Origin: Pararhodospirillum photometricum DSM 122 | GTDB lineage: Bacteria > Pseudomonadota > Alphaproteobacteria > Rhodospirillales > Rhodospirillaceae | DNA: 13,378 nt | Direction: 5' to 3' | Assembly: GCF_000284415.1 (NCBI RefSeq) | Contig: NC_017059.1 | Location: 3,811,725 to 3,825,102 of the forward strand | Shown here: piece by piece, positions 7,306-13,378 of the stretch | Position numbering within the stretch: position 1 is the first letter of the stretch | How the letters are laid out: each line of letters starts with the position of its first letter | Notes under the pieces: model-generated | What the model was told of the DNA's origin: nothing | The model's input: only the letters and a program-made list of their open reading frames with translations | The model's database searches: none | Program-made: the position numbers and the translations under genes

Positions 7306-8046
7306 TCAGCCCGGCCCGCCCGGCTGGGGAAGCGGCATCTTGGCATAGGTGGCACGGCTGGGGCGCAGACGCTGGCGCACCAACGACACGAGAAAACTGA
7401 ACCCGGCCTGATTGGGATCGATCACCGGGATATAGACGCCCAGGGTCTCCTCGATCATCACCGAGACCCGGGCCGCCACATCGACGAACCCGGTGCAGCC
7501 CAACAAAATGGACTGGGCTCCATCTTCAGAGATCGCCTTGAGGGCGGCATTCAGGGTCTTGGCGACGACGACTTCCAGGTTGCCCAACTGATCGACCGGA
7601 CAGTCGATGGCCCGGATCGAGGCAAAGGACTCGGATTGGCCATAGGTCAGCACGTGCTGGCGTTGCATGGCCAGGGTGCTCTCCAAGATGGTAATGATCG
7701 AAAAGCGCTGACTGAGAGCGAGCGCGGTGAAGGCCGAGGGCGGAAAGCCGCCGATGATGGGGATGTCGATAATCTCGCGGGCCGCCTCGACCCCGCACAT
7801 GTCAAAGTCGGTCAGCCACAGGCCGTCAAAGCCTTCCTGCTCCAGGGTCTGGGCCAAGCTCATCACGGCGGGACCATTAAACAGCCAGTCGGCCCGGCAC
7901 TCGATACTGGTCGTGCCGGTGGCAATGGCCCGGATCTCGACCGCCACATCGGGAGGAATCACCGGGGCCAAGGCCGCCAGGATCCGCTCGTTATAGGCCT
8001 CGGTCGCCACGGGAACCACAACACATACCCGATACGTCGCGCTCAT
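7306..8046 (-). CDS. Asp/Glu/hydantoin racemase family protein
   Basis: The product is a 246-residue protein of the Asp/Glu/hydantoin racemase superfamily, soluble and without a signal peptide. Members use two acid/base residues to invert or isomerise substrates such as hydantoins, amino acids or maleate. The C-terminal catalytic Cys is visible at about residue 184 in ILLGCTGF. At the N-terminal catalytic position, where hydantoin racemases usually have a Cys in a CFDDPG-like motif, this protein reads TDFDMCG, with Asp80 at the expected site and a Cys four residues later. The substrate therefore cannot be named. The start at 8046 is chosen for AGGAG about nine bases upstream and the natural N-terminus MSATYRVCVVV. 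An upstream in-frame start at 8145 would add 33 proline/arginine-rich residues. It converges on the diguanylate cyclase and has no obvious pathway partner here. Confidence 0.88.
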   Translation of the reverse strand: MSATYRVCVVVPVATEAYNERILAALAPVIPPDVAVEIRAIATGTTSIECRADWLFNGPAVMSLAQTLEQEGFDGLWLTDFDMCGVEAAREIIDIPIIGGFPPSAFTALALSQRFSIITILESTLAMQRQHVLTYGQSESFASIRAIDCPVDQLGNLEVVVAKTLNAALKAISEDGAQSILLGCTGFVDVAARVSVMIEETLGVYIPVIDPNQAGFSFLVSLVRQRLRPSRATYAKMPLPQPGGPG

Positions 8047-8446
8047 CGTCTTTACTCTCCTAGAGGGGCGGAGGTCAGGCGGCGTCGGGAGTGCGTCTGC
8101 CCCCCTGACCCCCCGCCTGGAGGCAACCCCCTTTTTTCTCTCCAAAGGACCGAGGGGTCTGGGAAGGCCCGGCGCCTCTCCAGCCTTTCCTCTCTTTTAA
8201 GCCGCCGCCAGGGCATCCACGGGCACATACGGCCCGAGATAGCCCAGGTCCCTTCAGCGCGTCGCGGAAGCTGTCAAGAATCAGCCCCCCCGGTTCGGTC
8301 AACGGCGCCTCGGCCCGCCAAGCGAGCAGACTGGCCCGGCGGTTCATCACCGAGGGATCAAGGGTGCCGTTGCTCTGGATCAGGTCGCCATTGGTGTATG
8401 GCCTGAGCCCTCGGCCAGCAGCGGTATCAGGGCGGCACGCAATCTG
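8047..8446. other. 400-base region without an intact gene
   Basis: The first 150 bases (to about 8196) are G/C-rich leader sequence of the racemase gene and contain no gene that I can support. The remainder is occupied by a frameshifted minus-strand coding remnant (listed separately). No tRNA, insertion-sequence ends or CRISPR-like repeats are seen. The region separates the racemase from the four-gene cluster to its right. Confidence 0.6.
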
Positions 8447-8520
8447 TTGCCTTGGTTGAGCGGTCTGCCATTATACAATGTTGATGCGCGCGACCGCCTG
8501 CGGAGCAAGGAAGCTTTCCA
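8197..8520 (-). pseudogene. frameshifted remnant of an unrecognised gene (C-terminal part)
   Basis: On the minus strand three consecutive frames each carry GC-rich, coding-like sequence. The first ends around LLAEGSG near 8403. The second runs from PYTNGDLIQSNGTLDPSVMN through LLAWRAEAPLTEPGG to FRDALK near 8253. The third is DLGYLGPYVPVDALAAA, ending at a stop at 8197-8199. Restoring one base near 8400 and removing one G at 8250-8252 would join them into one smooth C-terminus. I do not recognise the family. The 5' part is missing or has diverged where the plus-strand cluster begins, so its left boundary on the protein is arbitrary. It could instead be two sequencing errors in a real gene, but no start region is visible. 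Confidence 0.5.
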
Positions 8521-9004
8521 GGTTGAGTTGGGCCCGATCATCCAGGGGAACACCCAAGGAACGCTGGGCAACTGGAGCGCCCGCACCTGGGTTCTCAACG
8601 AAAAGGTCGCGCGGTGCGAGGACGTCCGCTGGACCAAACTCTCGCGCCCCCTGATCGTCGAGCTCCCTCCTGCCTCGCAGATGGACGACGGACGGGTTCG
8701 GCTGTCGGTGTATCCGGGGGCCGTTTCGACGATGGATCGTCAGATCAACGACAAAATCCTGCTCACCCGGGTGACGGCGACCCTCAAGGACGTGAGCGTG
8801 ACCAATGGGACGGGCCACTGGATGCGGGCCTGGGCCAGTGGCGGCGGGGCCGAACGGGAGAGCCCCCCAGGCAAGATCGACCTCTCCTTTCTCGGCAGTT
8901 TTGCCGATCTTCTGGAAACCGCCGAGCGCTTTAAGGCAAGCGACGCGGTGCGGGCAGATCGCACCGTTGTTGATCTCGCCTTCACCAGTCAACTCAGTCG
9001 CTAA
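8447..9004 (+). CDS. hypothetical protein, first gene of the tubulin/actin-like cluster; possibly 5'-truncated
   Basis: This 185-codon frame is unrecognised. It is coding-like, with strong G/C at third positions. It runs up to the membrane-protein gene with an 11-base gap. The sequence looks soluble and mixed alpha/beta, with no signal peptide, membrane helix or known motif. Its middle (about residues 65-120) alternates hydrophobic and polar residues as in beta strands, and the end (FADLLETAERFKASD) is helical. The start is weak: TTG 8447, TTG 8456 and TTG 8528 lack good ribosome binding sites, and the first in-frame ATG is at 8680. The frame stays open upstream into the minus-strand remnant, so the gene may have lost its 5' end in a rearrangement. 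A weak TTGGTT-N16-TACAAT promoter-like pair (8452-8479) overlaps the beginning. Coordinates give the longest frame from TTG. Confidence 0.6.
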   Translation: MPWLSGLPLYNVDARDRLRSKEAFQVELGPIIQGNTQGTLGNWSARTWVLNEKVARCEDVRWTKLSRPLIVELPPASQMDDGRVRLSVYPGAVSTMDRQINDKILLTRVTATLKDVSVTNGTGHWMRAWASGGGAERESPPGKIDLSFLGSFADLLETAERFKASDAVRADRTVVDLAFTSQLSR

Positions 9005-9015
9005 CGGGGGGTGTC

Positions 9016-9624
9016 ATGCGTGGAAGCTTTGATCGCATTATCATGAGGATCGCGGCGGCCCTGGGCGGCGTGCTGTGTCTTACCCCCCTAGTGGGTCAGG
9101 CCACCTTGTTTGACGGCTCGGGGTTTTCACCGCAGCTCACCTTTTTGTTGTTTCCGATCTACGTCTCGCCAGAGTTCCGGGAGATGGTTGAGCAATCGCC
9201 CTCTGCCGACAGTTTACCTCTCGCGCAGCAGGCCCTAGGCGATCTTGTGGAGGCCTTTTTGACGGGATTGGGATGGGGGGCCCTGGTGGTATTCCTGACG
9301 TTTAGCGTTTGGGCCGGGCTTCGACGTTTTCTTGCCCCCCCCGCGACCCCCTGGGATGTGGAACGTCGCGCCCCGTGGTACCTGAGCTTTGCCGTGTGCG
9401 TGGTCTTGTCGGTGCTTGCCGTGGTTGCGGCGTGCTGGGATAGCCGGGATATCCCCAGCACCGTGCTCTCCCTTCTGGGGGTTGGACTCTCTGTGCTTTT
9501 CGCGGCCTGTCTCCATGTCCTGATGACCTTTCTGTTTACCCCCAACCGACTGCGCGCGGCGGCACCAGGAGATCCTCTCGGCTCGTGGCGCGCGCTGTTT
9601 CACCTGATCCGCAAGCGGCGCTAA
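9016..9624 (+). CDS. small multi-pass membrane protein of the tubulin/actin-like cluster
   Basis: The product is a 202-residue protein with four hydrophobic segments at about residues 9-28, 83-107, 122-143 and 150-174. The first could be a signal anchor. A roughly 50-residue loop containing SPEFREMVEQSPSAD follows it. The C-terminus is basic (LIRKRR), which favours a cytoplasmic location under the positive-inside rule. I recognise no family. The ATG at 9016 is preceded by a GGGGGG run; ATG 9043 in the same frame is a weaker alternative. The gene lies 11 bases after the preceding frame and 12 bases before the tubulin-like gene, so the three are probably co-transcribed. Inference: it could anchor the nucleotide-dependent proteins of the cluster to the inner membrane. 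Confidence 0.82.
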   Translation: MRGSFDRIIMRIAAALGGVLCLTPLVGQATLFDGSGFSPQLTFLLFPIYVSPEFREMVEQSPSADSLPLAQQALGDLVEAFLTGLGWGALVVFLTFSVWAGLRRFLAPPATPWDVERRAPWYLSFAVCVVLSVLAVVAACWDSRDIPSTVLSLLGVGLSVLFAACLHVLMTFLFTPNRLRAAAPGDPLGSWRALFHLIRKRR

Positions 9625-9636
9625 GGAGTCCAGAGC

Positions 9637-11232
9637 GTGAGCAAAAACTTTCTTCTGGGTCTGGGCGGATCCGGCTCGAAAAGCGTCGAAGCCTTCCTCC
9701 ACTTGGCGGCGGCCGGTCTGGGTCCGCCCGAAGCCTGGTTGGCCCTCGTGGATCAGGACGAAGCCAACGGCAATCTGGGACGGACCGTTGAGACGTTCAA
9801 AAATTATGAGAAACTGCAAACAGAGCTACGTCGTGCCGAGGGAGGCCATGAGCTGCCCCCTGACTGCCCGTTGTTCAAGACCCGTCTGAAGACCCGTTCA
9901 GCCAGTCTTGCGTGGTGTCCCGTGGGCAATTCAGGGGCGATGAACCTTGAGCGACTGTTCAACCGCGCCGCAGCCATGGGCGGCAGCGCCGGCGCATTGG
10001 GCCAGCTTTTTGATACCCTCTACAGTCATGACGAACGCCATGTGCCGTTTGCCGGGGGCTACCGGGGCAAGCCCGCTGTGGGTGCCGCCGCCATTTTGAG
10101 CCGTCGGCTGGAGGCTGACGGCCTGTGGATTGATCTTGAAAGTCAGATCCGGCAAGCCCAGGGCGGGGAAGGGGGGCGGATTTTTCTGATCGGCTCGATT
10201 TTCGGCGGCACCGGCGCAGCCAGCCTGCCCACCTTGGCCCGCCTGATCCACACCGCGCGGGCCAAGGTGGGCGATCGCAATGTTCAGGTGGGGGCGGTTT
10301 TGCTGCTGCCCTATTTCACCTTTGACCCTGCCGACAGACCCGACAATTCTCAGGTGGCCCACGCCGAGCACTTCCTGGAACAGGCCCGGGCGGCTCTGAC
10401 TTATTATGTGCACCTCATGAAGGCTTTGGACCTCCCCGCCGACGGGCGGAGCGCCTCGGCCCAGTCCTTGTTCGATACGTTGTATGTGGTGGGGGGGAAC
10501 CCCAGCATTCCGCTGCCAACCTATTCGGTTGGGGGGGAGGAGCAGTGCAATCCTCCCTTGCTCCCCGAACTGATCGCCGGACTCGCTGCGTGCGACTTTT
10601 TTGAGCGAGGTCCCGAGGGAAAGGGGCGGCTGCGCTTTCTCTCCTCCCACAGCAAGGATGCCATCACCTGGGCCGACCTCCCCTTCGTTGGGGGGGACCG
10701 GCCCGAGGAGGCTCTGGGCCAGTATGCTCGCTTTTGTCAGCAAATCACCCGAGTCTATGCCGCGACTCTCAAGCCAGGGCAACGCGAGCGCTGGTTCCCC
10801 CAATCCTGGTATCGGGAGTTGGTCGATCGGCCTCTACAGGGAGCTTCCCCGCCTGTGGAGATGGTGGAAGCGCTGGAGCAGTTTTCGTCGCGTGCCCTGC
10901 GCTGGCTCTTGACCTGTCCCTTTGCCTCAAGCACGGGCAGGCACCGGGTCACGCTGTTCGAGGGGCAGGCCCTCCACGACGGTCGTCTCGGCAGAGATGG
11001 TCTGCTGACCCTCAAGGCGGGCATGGACCCCGCGGAACAGGCGGGTTTTCGCACCTTGGTCGCGCGGGGCACGTGGCCCGACATGGCCCAGATGTTTGGC
11101 GCTCTCGATGCCGCTTGGCCCCATCCCCAGGCGCGGGGCCTTGGGACCTTTGCTCATGCCTTGCACGCGGCCTGTGGATCGGAGGGACGGTCGCGTCGTC
11201 GGCGGGGACGTGAGCAAGGAGAGGGCTCATGA
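9637..11232 (+). CDS. divergent tubulin/FtsZ-superfamily protein
   Basis: This 531-residue protein carries the nucleotide-binding signatures of the tubulin/FtsZ fold. A glycine-rich T1-type loop, LGLGGSGSK, lies at residues 7-15. An acidic strand end, LVDQDEANGN, lies at 37-46. The T4-type signature loop is FGGTGAAS at about 189-196, where FtsZ has GGGTGTG. The helix region PPLLPELIAGLAACDFFE may correspond to the core helix before the T7 loop, but no clear FtsZ NxDFxD motif is present, so nucleotide hydrolysis and polymerisation are uncertain. The protein is longer than FtsZ, and its C-terminus is Arg-rich (RSRRRRG). The start is GTG 9637, with AAGGAG nine bases upstream. Tubulin-like families outside cell division are known in bacteria; this most likely belongs to one of them rather than to FtsZ. 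Confidence 0.82.
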   Translation: MSKNFLLGLGGSGSKSVEAFLHLAAAGLGPPEAWLALVDQDEANGNLGRTVETFKNYEKLQTELRRAEGGHELPPDCPLFKTRLKTRSASLAWCPVGNSGAMNLERLFNRAAAMGGSAGALGQLFDTLYSHDERHVPFAGGYRGKPAVGAAAILSRRLEADGLWIDLESQIRQAQGGEGGRIFLIGSIFGGTGAASLPTLARLIHTARAKVGDRNVQVGAVLLLPYFTFDPADRPDNSQVAHAEHFLEQARAALTYYVHLMKALDLPADGRSASAQSLFDTLYVVGGNPSIPLPTYSVGGEEQCNPPLLPELIAGLAACDFFERGPEGKGRLRFLSSHSKDAITWADLPFVGGDRPEEALGQYARFCQQITRVYAATLKPGQRERWFPQSWYRELVDRPLQGASPPVEMVEALEQFSSRALRWLLTCPFASSTGRHRVTLFEGQALHDGRLGRDGLLTLKAGMDPAEQAGFRTLVARGTWPDMAQMFGALDAAWPHPQARGLGTFAHALHAACGSEGRSRRRRGREQGEGS

Positions 11233-11324
11233 CCCGTTGAGTCCCGTCTTTCCTGCTGTGTCCCATCCCCCTGGCCGGCCCCTGGCCCCGGCCTGCCCGT
11301 CGCCCGGTCTGAAGGAGCGCTCGC

Positions 11325-13378
11325 ATGTTTCACCGGTTTTTGCCCCCGCTGGATCCCAAGACTACCCTTCCGGTGCCCCAAAAGGCCGGGGAGTGGGAAG
11401 AGGGCGGTCTTGATCTTTTGACGACGATCGCGCGCGACATTGTTGGTGCGGCGGGCGGCTCCGGCTTGAACCGGGTCACTTCCATCCCGGACTGCTGGGC
11501 CCGTCCTCTCCTGGTCCGGGCCGCCCTGGGAGATGACCGCAATGAGTTGCACGGAGATGCCGTGACCCAGTGGCGAGCTCTGCTGACCCTGCTGGCCCTG
11601 GCCGACTGGGTGCCGGGAGGGAACTTTAGGGTGCGGTTTCAAGAAGTGGATCTCGAGCGGCACGCCGGGGCACCCGAAGGAAGCCTGTTCGCCCAGGTTT
11701 TGCTGGGGACTCTGCCCGTCGAGCGGCTGGCGTTGGACATGACGTGGAAGCGTCCGGTGGTGCTGGCGTGTGGCTCCCATGTCGTGGGCCTGGTAAGCCC
11801 CACGACCTTAGTTTGCCCGGGCAGCGTGGATCTCGCGCCCCTGGAAGGACATATTCCCTGGATCGACAAGGGGGCGTGGCTCGACCCGGTGACTGCCCCC
11901 CATCTGCGCTTGCCCCACCACCGGGCCATCTTGGCCTTCGTGCGGCATCTGCTAGAGGCCGTGCGGGCTTTTGCCGCGGGTGAGGAACAGACGCAAGACG
12001 TGCGCAACGCCCTGATCGCGGCGCTGTCCACCTTCGAGCAGGACTTGGTCGCGCAGGTGGCTCGCGAGGGCGGTGCTTCCGATGTCAGCAATATCGCGTT
12101 TAAAAATCTGGACAGCGGGGGCAACATTGGCTCTCAGCAGAGCTACGCTCCCCTGCTGTCCGTCCCCCAGCGTGATCAGTCGTTGGGATCCGAGGTGCGC
12201 TTGGCCCCACGCTCGGGCTTCTCGGGGCCGTTCAAGGGGGCGATCCTCATCGACCCCGCGGTCGCGACCAGTTTGCAACGTCCTCTCGGAGCCGTGGCCT
12301 GCTGGAGGGATCAGGATCTACAGCGGGTGCTCAAGGATACCTCCTTGGCCCGCGACGCCAAGACCGCCATGCTGGCCCAAGGCTATCTGCCCCTGACCCC
12401 GGCCGACCTGTTCCGGCCGACCTTGATCACGCTGCAAAGCGGACGCTGCCTTGGGCATCGCCACGGGCTGGAGGGGGCCTTGCTGCCCTTGACGCCGTTG
12501 GTCTTGTTGCTGCTCTCGCCGGAGGAACTGCGTGACGCGGTTCGGTTGCACGAGGGGAGCGATGGCGTCACCGTGAGCCTGAGCTTGACCTTGCTCGCTG
12601 ATGACGGCACAGCGCGTTCCCATGTCGTGAGCCGGACCTATCGCAGCGGCAATATCCGGCTCCTCGATGTTCCCGCGTTATATTTCTGGCCCAATTTCAA
12701 GGTAACGGGGGTCTGGAAGCATCATTATATGCGCTATGCTTCGGTCCGCGACCAGCAGCCCCTGCCCTCGGCGCTGCTCAGCCCGGCCGATCTTCAGGAC
12801 TGCCTGACTCGTCTCGACTGGAACAGTCAGGGCGGGTTAAGCGCCGCGCTCAAGCAGCTTGAGGAGGGCGTCGAGGCTCGGGCCAGTGCCAGCATGGACT
12901 GGGAGGTTCACGCGGGGGGCTCTGACTTTGCCTTTGGCATCTTCCGGCGCTCCATGGCGCCCGAGGCCGTGGTGTGCCAGGGAGGGGAGGAGAGCGACCG
13001 CGCCTTGCTTCTTCTGCCGCCGGAAAAGATGCCCGAGCGTGCCTTGCGCAACACCTCGGCCGTCGTGGGCATCGACATGGGAACCACCAACACCTTCGTG
13101 GCGGTGAGTCGCGAGGGCCGTTCGCCCGAGGCCCAGGCGTGGAGTCCTCGCGTGTGGATGCCTGTTGAGGGCCCCACGACCGCTTCCATGCTTGAAAAAG
13201 TGGGCGTGGAGTACATGCCCGTCAAAAAGATAGACGCACCGTTTCGCACCTTGTTCTATGAAAACGTGAACGCTTTTCGCGGACAGCACCCTGTTGTGTT
13301 GCGCGGGGGGACAATTCCGTCGTTCCCGCATTTTGTGGCAGCGGCCACTAGCATCAGAGCGGAGAATATGAATGTCGG
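11325..13378 (+). CDS. large protein with Hsp70/actin-like ATPase domain (3' end outside window)
   Basis: The frame is open from ATG 11325 (AAGGAG seven bases upstream) to the end of the window: 684 residues with no stop. The first 575 or so residues match nothing I recognise. They contain a hydrophobic patch near residues 385-400 (LLPLTPLVLLLLSPEE) but no clear membrane helix or signal peptide. From residue 580 the sequence VVGIDMGTTNTFVAVS is the phosphate-1 motif of the Hsp70/actin/sugar-kinase ATPase superfamily, closest to Hsp70 and MreB-like forms. Normally this motif stands near the N-terminus, so here the ATPase domain follows a large extra domain. The phosphate-2 and adenosine motifs must lie beyond the window. 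It follows the tubulin-like gene by 92 bases in the same direction. Predicted role: an ATP-driven partner of the tubulin-like protein (inference). Confidence 0.85.
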   Translation, partial: MFHRFLPPLDPKTTLPVPQKAGEWEEGGLDLLTTIARDIVGAAGGSGLNRVTSIPDCWARPLLVRAALGDDRNELHGDAVTQWRALLTLLALADWVPGGNFRVRFQEVDLERHAGAPEGSLFAQVLLGTLPVERLALDMTWKRPVVLACGSHVVGLVSPTTLVCPGSVDLAPLEGHIPWIDKGAWLDPVTAPHLRLPHHRAILAFVRHLLEAVRAFAAGEEQTQDVRNALIAALSTFEQDLVAQVAREGGASDVSNIAFKNLDSGGNIGSQQSYAPLLSVPQRDQSLGSEVRLAPRSGFSGPFKGAILIDPAVATSLQRPLGAVACWRDQDLQRVLKDTSLARDAKTAMLAQGYLPLTPADLFRPTLITLQSGRCLGHRHGLEGALLPLTPLVLLLLSPEELRDAVRLHEGSDGVTVSLSLTLLADDGTARSHVVSRTYRSGNIRLLDVPALYFWPNFKVTGVWKHHYMRYASVRDQQPLPSALLSPADLQDCLTRLDWNSQGGLSAALKQLEEGVEARASASMDWEVHAGGSDFAFGIFRRSMAPEAVVCQGGEESDRALLLLPPEKMPERALRNTSAVVGIDMGTTNTFVAVSREGRSPEAQAWSPRVWMPVEGPTTASMLEKVGVEYMPVKKIDAPFRTLFYENVNAFRGQHPVVLRGGTIPSFPHFVAAATSIRAENMNV

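Noticed and set aside
8047..8145. N-terminal extension of the racemase
   Set aside because: The added 33 residues are Arg/Pro-rich and unlike the family; the ATG at 8046 has AGGAG at good spacing.
7636..8406. Plus-strand open frame of 256 codons opposite the racemase
   Set aside because: The minus-strand racemase has a clear family match and a good ribosome binding site; this frame has Gly/Arg/His-rich composition typical of antisense shadows.
8471..8992. Minus-strand open frame of 173 codons opposite the first cluster gene
   Set aside because: Its composition is shadow-like, and the plus frame fits the operon spacing and codon bias better. Since that plus gene is itself unrecognised, this rejection is less secure than the others.
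9931..10803. Minus-strand open frame of 290 codons opposite the tubulin-like gene
   Set aside because: The plus strand carries recognisable nucleotide-binding loops across this region.
1..13378. CRISPR array, complete insertion sequence or prophage
   Set aside because: No regularly spaced repeats, no transposase or phage structural gene, and no terminal inverted repeats were seen.

Overview
The window is high-GC DNA with strongly G/C-ending codons, and every product fits an alphaproteobacterium. The DnaG and RpoD proteins and the dnaG-rpoD order suggest the Rhodospirillales (Rhodospirillum/Pararhodospirillum type). That placement is inferred from protein character and base composition, not from a database search.

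Left part (1-4385), core genome: a promoter-like region, the primase gene dnaG, then the housekeeping sigma factor gene rpoD, a strong terminator hairpin, and a tRNA gene with anticodon CAT (most likely the lysidine-modified Ile2 tRNA). The dnaG reading frame runs through a G9 tract into the rpoD start. This looks like a frame change at the homopolymer; the alternative frame stops cleanly before rpoD.

Middle part (4386-8446), accessory: a terminator and a palindrome that covers the ribosome binding site of a large membrane diguanylate cyclase (CHASE and dCACHE sensor modules, then HAMP and GGDEF). A convergent Asp/Glu/hydantoin-racemase family gene follows. Then come about 400 bases with no intact gene. 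Their right half holds a minus-strand gene remnant broken by two frameshifts.

Right part (8447-13378), the most interesting: four co-directional genes that look like one transcription unit. They are an unrecognised protein with no good start codon (possibly 5'-truncated), a small multi-pass membrane protein, a divergent tubulin/FtsZ-superfamily protein, and a large protein, cut by the window end, with an Hsp70/actin-type nucleotide-binding motif after about 575 residues of unrecognised sequence. A tubulin-like and an actin-like NTPase beside a membrane protein suggest an uncharacterised cytoskeletal, membrane-remodelling or chaperone-like system. The linkage is visible in the sequence; the function is inference.
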